Positions 17,539 through 26,715 of a stretch of DNA of 64,000 bases are shown here, one piece after another. The DNA comes from Planctomycetota bacterium (lineage in GTDB: Bacteria > Planctomycetota > UBA1135 > GCA-002748355). Each line of letters begins with the position of its first letter. Positions within the stretch are counted from its first letter, which is position 1. Position numbers and translations under genes: made by a program. The stretch covers positions 248,001-312,000 of the forward strand of contig JACKHW010000006.1 of assembly GCA_020638795.1 (NCBI GenBank), read 5' to 3'. The notes under the pieces were generated by a model, which saw nothing but the letters and a program-made list of their open reading frames with translations, was not told the origin of the DNA and did no database searches.

Positions 17539-17695
17539 CGCGGTCGTTGAGGCTCCGTACCGCGACTCTTAAATCACTTCAGGAGTTCCGTAACGACAAA
17601 TCAGACAATCGAAACACGTGCATCGTAAGTGTGGGGTTCTCGTTCGCGCTTCCGACGCCCCCCGGAAGCGCACTTTGCACGCCTTCGGGACTTTC

Positions 17696-20365
17696 ATGTT
17701 CAGAACTCCGTCCTGCCTCCGACATGCCGTGCGCGGATCGCTCGGCATCGCAATCCTCTCTTCCTTCGCATTCGCGCAGACTCCCCGCGAAGCCTGGCAA
17801 TCGTTCACGAAGGACCACGGTCCGAACTGGACCGCGGAGTGGAACCCCGCCACCGAAACACCCCGGGCGATCTACGGCCCGGGCCTCGAGATCGCCGGTC
17901 CCGCCTCGACACTTGCCGAAGCGCGGCGTCGCGCCAACCGAACGCTCACGGACCACGCCGTACTGCTCGGACGTGGCGCTTCGACGTTCGTCGAAGCCAG
18001 CGCCGGGAAGATGGGGCACGTCTGGGCCTTCGTCTATCGACAAGAGTTCTCCGGTCTCGAAGTCATCGGTGGACGCGCCGACGTGCGCGTGCACGAGACG
18101 GGCGGTATCTCGATGTTCGGCTCGACCGCATTCGGGTTGACGGCGGACTTCGACGTGCAGCCCGCGATCACGAAGAGCGCAGCGCGCCTCGCTGCCTACA
18201 ACGCACATGGCGGCCAAGCACCTGTCGCGCCAGTCGCCGTTGACGAAGTGCGCCTGGTCGTTTGGGGTGACGTGTTCGCCGCTGCGAAGAGCGAACCACG
18301 CCTAGCGTGGGAAGTACACGTCGAGGCCAGCACGAAGATCACCGGTCGCAGTTACGTCGATGCCAAGACCGGCGTCGAGCTTCGCTACGAAAGCGACTAT
18401 CACGAGTGCGGACTCGCCTGTTCGCACGCATCGCACTCGCCGATCGGAATCTCGGTCGTCAGTGCGGCGCCACAGCCGAATCCGTTCGGTTTCGCTCCAG
18501 TCACCGGCAAAGTCGTCGCGTGGACCAACACAGGGCTGCGCCCGACCGATCCGCTCACGCTCGTCCCGATGGAGAACATCCGCGTGCAAGTCATCGGTGG
18601 CAACACCGGCTATACGGACGCCAACGGAGATTTCAACATCGCACACACCGGGACGACAGCCGTGCAGGTGGATGTGCAATTCGTCGGTACGCACGTTCGC
18701 GCCGTCAATCCGCAGCGCGGCACACGAATGAGCACGCAAGTGACCGCGACGCCGGGAACACCGGTGACGATCACGATCTACTCATCGAGCGCGATCGAAG
18801 ACGATCGTGCGCAGTCGACGGGGTATTGGTGCGCTGACGATGTCAACACGTGGTTGACCAGCGTGATTGGTACACTGCCGACGCTGATCGACGGCGTTAC
18901 GGTCAACACGAGCCTGCCGCAGTCGTGCAACGCGTTCTTCCGCTCGAACGACAACTCGATCAACTTCTACAACCAAGCCGGCTCTTGCAACATGACGTGC
19001 TACACGACCGTCGTGTATCACGAATGGGGTCACGCGATCGACAACGCCTACGGCGGTATTTCGCAAACCGACGGCCTGAGTGAAGGCTGGGGCGACCTCG
19101 TCGCCACGTATCGCACCGGGCAGCCGATCGTCGGCGACGCGTTCTTCCTGAGCGGCGGAAGCATTCGTACGGCGCTCAACACGTTCACGTATCCGGCTGG
19201 TGGTGAAGTGCACCAACAAGGTCAGACGTGGATGGGTTTCGCGTGGGACGTTCGCGAGAACCTGCGCAACCGCAAGGGAAGTGCGGGTGTGACGATTGCC
19301 GAGAAGATCGTGTTGTCCACGCTTGCCGGGAACGCGCGCAATCAACCGGACGCTGTGCGCGAAGTCTTCCTCGCGGATGACGACGACAACAACCTCGACA
19401 ACGGCACGCCCAACTACCTCGACCTCGAGGCGGCGGCCAAGAAGCGTGCGCTTCCCTACCCGCAAAAGAAGTACACCGACCCGGGAAGCTACACGACCTT
19501 TGGCACGGGTTGCCTCGGCACGGGCTCCGTGCCGACGACGTGCGCTTCGCTCAACACGAACGGATCGTTGCTCGGGTCGTCGGGATTCCCCGGCGTGCGG
19601 TACATGCTCGAGGTGACCGCGGGCGCGGCATTGCAGGTGCAAGGTTTCTCGATCCTGCAAGCATCGCGCACGAGCGGCAACGTCACCGTGCCGACGTATC
19701 TCTACAGCGCCAACGCGTCGGGACAACCCGACCAAGTGCTCGCGACCGGATCGATGACGGTCGGCTCCGCATCCGGACTGTACGACACGCGACTCAATCA
19801 GGTCGTTTCGATCGCCTCGGGGCAGAAGTTCTTCATCGGCTTCGAAAACGCCAATCCGACGATCACGGTGGGCACCCTCAGCTCGGGGACGATCGTCCCC
19901 TACTGGCGCAACAACGGCACGGGGAACTCGTGGGTGCAGTTCACAACGCGTCCGTGGGCGTATCAAATCCTCTGCGCGACGACGGGCGGCGCGGTGCCGG
20001 CGCTCTCGCACAGCGGTTCGCCGGTCGTCGGCGTCTCGTTCTCGGTCGACCTCGCTGCGGCCGCGATGAGCGTGCCCGCGGTTCTCGTCCTCGGTGCGTC
20101 CAACACGTCGTGGAACAGCATCACGCTCCCGCTCGACCTGACCGCTGCCGGAGCCAAGGGCTGTAGCTTGGTCGCGTCGGCCGACTTCATGCTGCCTCTG
20201 CTCACGTCGACGAGCGGCGCAGCGGTGATCACGATCAACGTGCCGAACGACCCGACGCTCTACAAAGCGCAGTTCTACAACCAGTTCATCGTCGCGGACC
20301 CGAAAGCCAACTCCCTTGGTTTCGCGTTCTCGAACGGCGGCGCCGCCACGCTGGGCAAGCAGTAG
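17696..20365 (+). CDS. Large secreted zinc metallopeptidase (M36/M4-like)
   Basis: Predicted 889-residue secreted protein. The signal peptide is residues 1-28 (ending AFAQ), which supports ATG 17696 over an upstream ATG at 17618. The N-terminal region (about 30-230) resembles an FTP-type propeptide. The catalytic site is HEWGH (442-446) with the third ligand glutamate in LSEGWGD (Glu463), the gluzincin arrangement seen in fungalysin-like enzymes. A region near 285-360 (NIRVQVIGGNTGYTDANGDF) looks like a carboxypeptidase-regulatory or Ig-like insert. The last about 85 residues form a beta-rich domain (PALSHSGSPVVGVSF to NQFIVADP) also found, in diverged form, at the end of the ELWxxDGT protein here. 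Probably degrades extracellular protein. Confidence 0.88.
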   Translation: MFRTPSCLRHAVRGSLGIAILSSFAFAQTPREAWQSFTKDHGPNWTAEWNPATETPRAIYGPGLEIAGPASTLAEARRRANRTLTDHAVLLGRGASTFVEASAGKMGHVWAFVYRQEFSGLEVIGGRADVRVHETGGISMFGSTAFGLTADFDVQPAITKSAARLAAYNAHGGQAPVAPVAVDEVRLVVWGDVFAAAKSEPRLAWEVHVEASTKITGRSYVDAKTGVELRYESDYHECGLACSHASHSPIGISVVSAAPQPNPFGFAPVTGKVVAWTNTGLRPTDPLTLVPMENIRVQVIGGNTGYTDANGDFNIAHTGTTAVQVDVQFVGTHVRAVNPQRGTRMSTQVTATPGTPVTITIYSSSAIEDDRAQSTGYWCADDVNTWLTSVIGTLPTLIDGVTVNTSLPQSCNAFFRSNDNSINFYNQAGSCNMTCYTTVVYHEWGHAIDNAYGGISQTDGLSEGWGDLVATYRTGQPIVGDAFFLSGGSIRTALNTFTYPAGGEVHQQGQTWMGFAWDVRENLRNRKGSAGVTIAEKIVLSTLAGNARNQPDAVREVFLADDDDNNLDNGTPNYLDLEAAAKKRALPYPQKKYTDPGSYTTFGTGCLGTGSVPTTCASLNTNGSLLGSSGFPGVRYMLEVTAGAALQVQGFSILQASRTSGNVTVPTYLYSANASGQPDQVLATGSMTVGSASGLYDTRLNQVVSIASGQKFFIGFENANPTITVGTLSSGTIVPYWRNNGTGNSWVQFTTRPWAYQILCATTGGAVPALSHSGSPVVGVSFSVDLAAAAMSVPAVLVLGASNTSWNSITLPLDLTAAGAKGCSLVASADFMLPLLTSTSGAAVITINVPNDPTLYKAQFYNQFIVADPKANSLGFAFSNGGAATLGKQ

Positions 20366-20415
20366 AAGCGGAGTGATACCGGGTCGCTCGGTCCGACTCG
20401 TAGCGCGTTGTTGTC

Positions 20416-20460
20416 GAGGTGCGATCGTGGTGAGACCGCGATCGCACCTCTCGTTTCGTC
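20416..20460 (+). terminator. Terminator of the metallopeptidase gene
   Basis: A perfect 12-bp stem (20416-20427 with 20439-20450) encloses a loop in which GGT/ACC can also pair, followed by TCGTTTCGTC. It lies 50 bases after the stop at 20365. Confidence 0.8.
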
Positions 20461-20464
20461 TCTT

Positions 20465-21037
20465 CTATGGCTGCATCGCACGGACCCTCTGGTCCAGATC
20501 TCGCAGGACCCGTGCCGAGAAGCCGCGGTCGTGGACCCAGCTGATCGTGCCGTCAGGGGAGACCAACACGATGCGCCCATTCCTCGGGTTGCGGTTGCCG
20601 AAGAAGTCGACGACGCGCGCCGCGTTGTCGCCGTAGAGCGTGATGACACTGCCCCAGTCCTCCTCGGGGATGCCGCGGCGCATGCCGCCGTCGATCGTCC
20701 CGCGCAGGAGACCGGGGACGAAACCCGCAACGGTCGGCACTTCGCGGATCGCCGCCGGGGTCTCGAGCTCGAGCAGGCCGATCAGCCAACGGTCGATGTC
20801 GAACTGTGCCTCCTGCTCGGTCGCGACGATCGCGACGAGTGGCTTGCCGGCGAAGTCCTCCGGAAGTCGGACCTTTTGGCCGTCCAGGCTCTCGGCGACG
20901 ACGGTCGGAAAGCGTCGTCCGATCGGATCTGCGACGCCATCTCGCAGCGAAGTGCACGATGGCAGTGCGACGGCGAACGCGAGCACCGCAACGCCGCAGG
21001 TAAGGGCCCAAGAACTCAGTGCAGACATGCGCATCAT
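20465..21037 (-). CDS. Thioredoxin-fold, Atp10-like lipoprotein
   Basis: Predicted 190-residue exported protein. The N-terminal hydrophobic stretch ends in ALPSC, a plausible lipobox. The mature part starts GRRFPTVVAESLDGQKVRLPEDFAG, the usual entry of peroxiredoxin/thioredoxin-like proteins, then has KPLVAIVAT where a CxxC redox motif would sit, so it lacks the redox cysteines. The later part (EDWGSVITLYGD, NGRIVLVSPDGTISWVHDRGF) resembles Atp10-like proteins. The function is unknown. Any of three closely spaced ATGs (21037, 21034, 21028) could start it. It converges on the metallopeptidase and diverges from the MATE gene across a large inverted repeat. Confidence 0.7.
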   Translation of the reverse strand: MMRMSALSSWALTCGVAVLAFAVALPSCTSLRDGVADPIGRRFPTVVAESLDGQKVRLPEDFAGKPLVAIVATEQEAQFDIDRWLIGLLELETPAAIREVPTVAGFVPGLLRGTIDGGMRRGIPEEDWGSVITLYGDNAARVVDFFGNRNPRNGRIVLVSPDGTISWVHDRGFSARVLRDLDQRVRAMQP

Positions 21038-21149
21038 CCGGGTAGATGGCGCAGGCGTGCCCACGACACAAGCGTCACGCAATCTCGAAAATGCTCCGAG
21101 ATCGTGCGATCGGACTGCTGCCGCACGCCTCGCGAGCAGCGCGGGACCT

Positions 21150-21311
21150 AGTGTCCCGCGTCAGGAGTTCGTTGCATTTGTCGGGGCGGATCGACGCCCC
21201 TCGCTGCGTTGCACTCCCTCGACAGATCACCCGATCTGCCTGCGTCCGTGCGCCTTGCGAGAAACGCCGCTACGCTGCGACAAATACAACGAACTCCTGA
21301 CGCGGGACACT
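21150..21311. repeat. 162-bp element with 34-bp terminal inverted repeats
   Basis: 21150-21183 and 21278-21311 are inverted copies of each other, identical at 33 of 34 positions (AGTGTCCCGCGTCAGGAGTT at the outer end). The 94-bp interior adds GGGGCG/CGCCCC (21183-21188 with 21195-21200) and CAGATC/GATCTG (21223-21228 with 21233-21238). An 8-bp stem (21140-21147 with 21153-21160) overlaps the left end. No reading frame is supported inside. It fills the 321-base divergent gap between the lipoprotein and the MATE gene and looks like a non-coding mobile or structured repeat (MITE- or REP-like). Confidence 0.85.
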
Positions 21312-21358
21312 GGAAACTGTGCCAACGAACTCGTGCGATGTCACAGTAGGATTCGGCC

Positions 21359-22774
21359 GTGCAATCGACGGACGACGACGGGGAAGCGCAACACGACTTC
21401 GCGCGCGGGCCACTCGGGCGAGCCATCTGGCTGCTCGCGATCCCGATGGTCATCGAAATGTCGATGGAGTCGGTGTTCGCCGTCGTCGACATCTTCTTCG
21501 TCGCCAAGCTCGGTAGCGCCGCGATCGCCGCCGTCGGCCTCACCGAAGGCCTCATGACGACCGTCTACGCGATCGCGATCGGCCTGAGCATGGGCACGAC
21601 CGCGACCGTCGCGCGTCGCATCGGTGAGCGAAAACCGCAGGACGCCGCGCTCGTCGCGACTCAGTCCATCGTCATCGGCGTGCTGCTCGCGGCGATCCTC
21701 GGGACGGTCGGTCTCGTGTTCGCGCCCGACCTGTTGCGCTTCATGAAAGCGAGCGATGCGGTCGTCGAAACCGGCTCGGGTTTCACGCGCATCATGACGG
21801 GCACCAACGTCGTCATCTTCTTGCTCTTCCTCAACAACGCGATCTTTCGCGGCGCGGGCGACGCGAAGATCGCGATGCACAGCCTGATCCTCGCGAACTC
21901 GATCAACATCGTCCTCGATCCGTGCCTGATCTTCGGCGTCGGTCCCTTCCCCGAACTCGGGCTCGAGGGCGCCGCCGTCGCGACGACGATCGGGCGTGGT
22001 TGCGGTGTGCTCTATCAACTGCGCGCGCTCCGCAAGGGTCGCGGGCGCCTCGCCTTGCGCGGCGAAGCGCTACGCATCGATTGGCCGGTGCTCACGAAAC
22101 TCATCCGCGTTTCGTTCGGCGGCATCACGCAGTTCTTGATCGCGACCGCGAGTTGGACGGTGTTGATCCGCCTCGTGGCCGACTTCGGGGACGAACCCGC
22201 AGCGGGCTACACGATCGCCGTGCGCATCGTGATGTTCACGTTCTTGCCATCGTGGGGATTGAGCAACGCGGCAGCCACTCTCGTCGGCCAGAGCCTCGGC
22301 GCCGACGACATTCCGAGGGCCAAACGCGCCGTCTGGCTCACCGGTGCATACAACGCGGCCTTCCTCGGCCTCGTGTCGGTCGTCTTCGTCGCGTTTCCGC
22401 GTCCGCTGGTCGAGTTCTTCGTCTCGGCACTCGAGAGCGAAGCGCTCGCCGCGGGCTTCGACGCCGCCGCGCGCGAACGCGTCATCGCGTTCGGTGCGAC
22501 GTGCTTGCGCACGATGTCGTACTGCTACGTGTTCTTCGCGTGGGGGATGGTGATGGTGCAGGCGTTCAACGGCGCCGGCGACACGCGCACGCCCAACTTC
22601 ATCAACTTCGCGTGTTACTGGTGCTTCCAGATCCCGCTCGCATATTGGTTCGCGAAGGGACTCGGACATGGGCCGATCGGCGTCTTCTGGGCGATCGCGG
22701 TGTCGGAGACGATCTACGCGCTGGTCAGCGTGCTCGTGTTCGTGCGCGGGCGCTGGACCGGCAAGGTTGTTTGA
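21359..22774 (+). CDS. MATE-family multidrug/cation antiporter
   Basis: Predicted 471-residue inner-membrane protein with about twelve hydrophobic segments in two related halves. Family features include PMVIEMSMESVFAVVDIFFV in helix 1-2, VGLTEGLM, GAGDAKIAMH and the second-half GAGDTRTPNFINF. MATE proteins export cationic compounds using a Na+ or H+ gradient. The start is a GTG at 21359 with no strong ribosome site. The gene lies alone, just after the inverted-repeat element. The substrate cannot be predicted. Confidence 0.93.
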   Translation: MQSTDDDGEAQHDFARGPLGRAIWLLAIPMVIEMSMESVFAVVDIFFVAKLGSAAIAAVGLTEGLMTTVYAIAIGLSMGTTATVARRIGERKPQDAALVATQSIVIGVLLAAILGTVGLVFAPDLLRFMKASDAVVETGSGFTRIMTGTNVVIFLLFLNNAIFRGAGDAKIAMHSLILANSINIVLDPCLIFGVGPFPELGLEGAAVATTIGRGCGVLYQLRALRKGRGRLALRGEALRIDWPVLTKLIRVSFGGITQFLIATASWTVLIRLVADFGDEPAAGYTIAVRIVMFTFLPSWGLSNAAATLVGQSLGADDIPRAKRAVWLTGAYNAAFLGLVSVVFVAFPRPLVEFFVSALESEALAAGFDAAARERVIAFGATCLRTMSYCYVFFAWGMVMVQAFNGAGDTRTPNFINFACYWCFQIPLAYWFAKGLGHGPIGVFWAIAVSETIYALVSVLVFVRGRWTGKVV

Positions 22775-22864
22775 GCACACTGCGACTCCGGCCTGATGCC
22801 ATCGAGGGCGCATCACGACACACACCCCGCCAACGCTAAACTGGTCCGCAATGGCGACCGTCCG

Positions 22865-23533
22865 ATGAGCGACACGAGCTGGACCCTGGTACGAGCCGCG
22901 GCTGCCGGCGTTGCTTCCGCGCGGGCGCGCCTCGCCGATCACTTGTTCCCCATTCTGCGCACTTACTTTCAGGCACGATGGCGTGATCCGCGCCACGCAT
23001 ACGACATCGAGGACGCCGTGCAGACGAGCTTCGTCGAGCTCTTCGATCGCGACGGTGCGTTGCCGCGCGCGCGTCCCGAGCTCGGGCGCTTCCGCGCCTT
23101 CGTGCGCGGCGTCGCGCGCAACGTTGCCCTTCGTATCGAAGAGCGACGCCAGCGCGACCAACAACGTGTCGTCGGTGCGGTGACAGCGTTGGCAGCCGAT
23201 GAAGCTTCGCTGTCGCAGGTCTTCGACCGATCGTGGGCGCAGCGCATCATGGACCTCGCAGCCCAGCGCATGCGTTCGAAAGCAACGCATCAAGGAGCCG
23301 AGCTAGAACGCCAAGTCGCAATCCTCGACTTGCGCATCGGCGAAGGCCTTGCGATCCGCGACATTGCTGCTCGATGGAACGAAGACCGCGATGCCTGTCA
23401 CCGCCTGTATCGGCGTGCTCGACTCGAGTTCGAACGCTGCCTGCGCGAAGTCGTCCTCGAGTACTCGGGTTGCGACGAAGCCGACGTGGAGGACGAGTGC
23501 CGCACCCTCGCCGAACTGCTGCGACCACGCTGA
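22865..23533 (+). CDS. ECF-like sigma factor (second of three, orphan)
   Basis: Predicted 222-residue sigma factor. Region 2 is recognisable (ARLADHLFPILRTYFQARW, YDIEDAVQTSFVELF, GRFRAFVRGVARNVAL). Region 4 contains a helix-turn-helix (LAIRDIAARWNEDRDACHRL) of the type found in planctomycete ECF groups. No anti-sigma gene is adjacent. Planctomycete ECF groups are often linked to serine/threonine kinases, and a kinase gene lies 3 kb away on the other strand. ATG 22865 is used; an in-frame ATG lies at 22796. Confidence 0.82.
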   Translation: MSDTSWTLVRAAAAGVASARARLADHLFPILRTYFQARWRDPRHAYDIEDAVQTSFVELFDRDGALPRARPELGRFRAFVRGVARNVALRIEERRQRDQQRVVGAVTALAADEASLSQVFDRSWAQRIMDLAAQRMRSKATHQGAELERQVAILDLRIGEGLAIRDIAARWNEDRDACHRLYRRARLEFERCLREVVLEYSGCDEADVEDECRTLAELLRPR

Positions 23534-23552
23534 GTTCGCGGCTCACTTCGCA

Positions 23553-23580
23553 TCCTGAGTCGCGAATTCGCGACTCAGGA
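23553..23580. terminator. Perfect 28-bp palindrome between convergent genes
   Basis: 23553-23580 (TCCTGAGTCGCGAA and its exact reverse complement) is self-complementary throughout. It sits between the stops of the sigma gene (23533) and the ELWxxDGT gene (23583), where it can terminate transcription from both sides. Confidence 0.75.
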
Positions 23581-23582
23581 CA

Positions 23583-26500
23583 CTAGTCCGCAGAACGCTT
23601 TCCCACGACGACTTCCATCGCGTCGCTCAGGTCCAAGATGCCCGCGACCGAACCCGTCGGATCGAAGACGGCGAACTGCGTTTGCAGCGTCGACCCGAGC
23701 AGCTTCGTGTCGTTGGGCACGGGGATCGGAATCTCGACCTTGCCATCGAGGTCCGTCACGCCGACGAGCGTGAAGAGCGTCGCCACGCTGAGTTGACACG
23801 GACCGACGCCAACCGCGATTCGCTGGGCGCCAAAGAAGAGCGCGGCAGGAGCGGTCTTGGCCTTGCCCTTCGCGACGAAACCGAGGTCGATGGATCCGAG
23901 CTCGGGCACGCCGTGGATGCCGATTTCGGGGGCCTTGCCTTTGATCTTGCACCGCTTGCCGAAGCGCACCGCGAGCGACGCGCCGAGCGGTCGTTGGTCG
24001 AGGACGTAGAGCTCGGGCCCCGTCACGCCGTCGTCGCCGACGAAGAAGAGGAGACCGCCCGCCTGCACGAAGTCGCGTGGTTGCAGACCCTCGGCGCCGG
24101 GCACCGCATCGACGAGCAGTCTGGTCGTGGCAGCACTCCCAGAGCTCGTCCAGAGTTCCTGTCCGTGAATCCCGTCATCAGCGACGAAGACGGCTTCCGA
24201 GCCACGCCCGAGGGCCGCGATGGCTGGCCCGGGCAGGATGGCGTCGAAGTCGCCAGGTGCGAGGTCGCCAGTGCCGCGGGCGTCCTGTGCGTTCTTCGAG
24301 AGGAAGACCTCGCGCCCGTTCTTCGCGGTCGCCGACCAGAACGCGCTGTTGCCGGCGGCCACGAGCCCGCTCGGATCCAAGTCCGGATCGCTCAGCGAGG
24401 CGGCGACGACGCGCGCTGAGCTCGCTCCGATCGTGAAGACGTGTCGCCTCGTCCCCTGGCGTCCGATCGCGAAGGCGCGCGGACTGCGCTGCCCGGGCAG
24501 CGCGACGATCTGCGTGACGTCGTGAATCGGCGATCCACTCGCGAGCACGGGTTTGGTGTTCGCGGCGGTCCCGTCGCTGATGTGGAGGGCAGGCCGGCCT
24601 TGCAGGTTGGCGACGAAGAGCACGAGCCCGTCGCCATGCCCCGTGACCTGCTGCACACCACCGTTCGAGATTGACGTCACGGCGCGCGTTCCGGCGACCG
24701 TGCCATCGGTCAGAAAGAGCTGTCGACCTTGCTGTGGCACGTTGGCGGCAAAGAAGCAGCCGACGTTCGTGTCGACGAAGTCCGCCGGAAGCGACGACCC
24801 GACCCCCGGCACGAGGTCTCGCAGCAGCGTGATCGTCTTGGTGTCCGTGTCGAAGACGTAGGGCTCCTGGCCGATGACGAAGTCATTGGCAGCCACGATG
24901 ATCTTGTCGCCACACGTGCCGAGCTTGCCCAGGCGCAAGTTGTCGCCGGTATGCCGCACCGTACCAGCGTTCGTGCCATCGGTCTCGAAGAGTCGTTCGT
25001 CGGCCAAGAAGAAGACGCGCTCTTCGAGCGCCACGAAGCCGTGCGGGTTGGACGGACGACCGCCCGGGCTCAGGTCCTTGACCAAGAACGTCCCGTTCGG
25101 CGTGCCGTCGCTGCGGAAGAGCTCGGCGCCGGTCTCGAGCGTCGACGCTTGGAACAGCACGACCTCGGTCCCATGCAGGGGAAACAGCTCACGCGGATCG
25201 CTACCGAAGGTGTCTGGTGCGAGAAGGCGTGGATGCGTGACGGTGCCCCGTGCGCGATCGATTGTCACGAATTGCGCAGCGGCTGCATCGAGGTCGGCGA
25301 TGCAGAAGATCTGCGACGGCGTCGCTGCGAACGAACGCGGATTGGAGTTGGACCGCGAGTTGGGGCGCGCGAGGACGCGCGTCCCGGCGAGCGTGCCGTC
25401 GCTCACACAGAGCTGAACGTTCTCATTCGGCAGCGTCGCCCTGAAGATGAACTCCGCTCCGAGAGTGCGAATTTCTTCCGGACGTGACGAGGCCGATCCG
25501 GGTCGGAGGTCGAGGATCACGGTGCCCGCGCTGCTGCCGTCGGTGATCCAGACTTCGGCGCCGTGCTGGAGGTCGTCGGCGACGAAGACCAACTTGTCGC
25601 CGAAGGCTTGCATGTCGCGAATGTTCGACGAAGCCGAGCCTGGGCGAAGGTCCTTGACCAAGCGAAGCGACGTGGCATCGAAGACGAAGAGTTCGCGTCC
25701 ATGCGTGCCGTTGTCGGCCACGAAGAAGGTCTTGTCGGAACCGACCCCCACGAAGTCGCTCGGGTTGGAACTGCCACTCGGATTCAAGTCCGCGAGCGCG
25801 AACAGCTTGCCTTCGCGGTGGAGCATGAGCTCACGACCGCGCCCCGCGAGGTCGGCCGAGAACACGACACCCGGGCCACGCGGGTCGGGCCCGAAGTCTC
25901 TCGGTCCCGACCCCAGCGGGCCAGGAATGACGTCGGACACGAGCGTGACGTGATCGTTCGAGAAGCGCCACAGCTCACGCCCCGCCACACCGTCGTCGGC
26001 CGAGAAGAAGAGCTTGTCGTCGACGACCGTCAAGTCGAGGGGATTCGAGCCTCGTGCTCCGACTTGGATGTCGCGCTTCAGCTCGGGCTTTCCGCCTTGG
26101 GTGAAGTAGATCTCCGCGCCAAGGAGACCGTCGTCGGCAACGAACCCGACGCGATTCTGAAAGACGCGCAAGTCCCGCGGAGAACTCGTCGTGGCACCGG
26201 GTCGCAGGTCGTCGAGGAGCTTGGTGCCGCCGGGCGTCCCGTCGCTCTTCCACAGCTCACGGCCATGGATCCCATCGTCGGCCGTGAAGAAGAGCGTCGT
26301 GCCGAGAACGACGAGTTCGCGAGGATCGCTGCCGGAGGCGCCGAGGCGAATGTCCTTCACGAGCCGCGTCGACGTCGCGTCTGCGACCCAGACTTCGCTT
26401 CCGTACGCGCGGCTTTGCAGCACGAAGAAAACCTTGTCGCCAGCGACATTCACCTGCGACGCCGCCGCACCGACCGATCCTGTCGGCAGGCGCGGGTCGA

Positions 26501-26606
26501 TGTCCTTGACCAATCGAAGGATCTGGCCGTGTGCCGGTACGGCCCACGTCACGATCCCGGCGAAGATGACAACTGCTCGTCGAATGGAAACCATTGGAAG
26601 CTGCAC
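23583..26606 (-). CDS. Giant secreted ELWxxDGT-repeat protein
   Basis: Predicted 1007-residue exported protein with a signal peptide (about 1-27). Most of it is a run of roughly 50-residue repeats with the pattern LFFTADDGIHGRELWKSDGTPGG followed by a GS.PR(D/E)L turn. About a dozen and a half copies are visible, with varying match to the ELWxxDGT consensus, and they are predicted to form beta-propeller-like blades. The last about 130 residues switch to a beta-sandwich-like domain (GPCQLSVATLF, IPIPVPNDTKLLG, TQFAVFDP) that resembles the terminal domain of the metallopeptidase at 17696. Likely an extracellular or cell-surface structural or adhesive protein. ATG 26606 or 26594 may be the start. 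Confidence 0.85.
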   Translation of the reverse strand: MQLPMVSIRRAVVIFAGIVTWAVPAHGQILRLVKDIDPRLPTGSVGAAASQVNVAGDKVFFVLQSRAYGSEVWVADATSTRLVKDIRLGASGSDPRELVVLGTTLFFTADDGIHGRELWKSDGTPGGTKLLDDLRPGATTSSPRDLRVFQNRVGFVADDGLLGAEIYFTQGGKPELKRDIQVGARGSNPLDLTVVDDKLFFSADDGVAGRELWRFSNDHVTLVSDVIPGPLGSGPRDFGPDPRGPGVVFSADLAGRGRELMLHREGKLFALADLNPSGSSNPSDFVGVGSDKTFFVADNGTHGRELFVFDATSLRLVKDLRPGSASSNIRDMQAFGDKLVFVADDLQHGAEVWITDGSSAGTVILDLRPGSASSRPEEIRTLGAEFIFRATLPNENVQLCVSDGTLAGTRVLARPNSRSNSNPRSFAATPSQIFCIADLDAAAAQFVTIDRARGTVTHPRLLAPDTFGSDPRELFPLHGTEVVLFQASTLETGAELFRSDGTPNGTFLVKDLSPGGRPSNPHGFVALEERVFFLADERLFETDGTNAGTVRHTGDNLRLGKLGTCGDKIIVAANDFVIGQEPYVFDTDTKTITLLRDLVPGVGSSLPADFVDTNVGCFFAANVPQQGRQLFLTDGTVAGTRAVTSISNGGVQQVTGHGDGLVLFVANLQGRPALHISDGTAANTKPVLASGSPIHDVTQIVALPGQRSPRAFAIGRQGTRRHVFTIGASSARVVAASLSDPDLDPSGLVAAGNSAFWSATAKNGREVFLSKNAQDARGTGDLAPGDFDAILPGPAIAALGRGSEAVFVADDGIHGQELWTSSGSAATTRLLVDAVPGAEGLQPRDFVQAGGLLFFVGDDGVTGPELYVLDQRPLGASLAVRFGKRCKIKGKAPEIGIHGVPELGSIDLGFVAKGKAKTAPAALFFGAQRIAVGVGPCQLSVATLFTLVGVTDLDGKVEIPIPVPNDTKLLGSTLQTQFAVFDPTGSVAGILDLSDAMEVVVGKRSAD

Positions 26607-26715
26607 CAGAAGAGGTTGGAGTTCGTGCAGGACTTCCCGGCCGCGAGGCGTTTTCGTTTCGGAGAATCCGTGGAAATCTCGCGGTCTCGAAACGAACGCG
26701 CAGACTCAAATCCGC

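Noticed and set aside
17579..17601. Possible truncated copy of the 34-bp inverted-repeat element
   Set aside because: Only 10- and 8-base matches in an altered order; mentioned as a hint but too weak to call a copy.
23554..23579. Palindrome as an integration or recombination site
   Set aside because: Its position between two convergent stop codons fits a bidirectional terminator better, and no recombinase gene is nearby.
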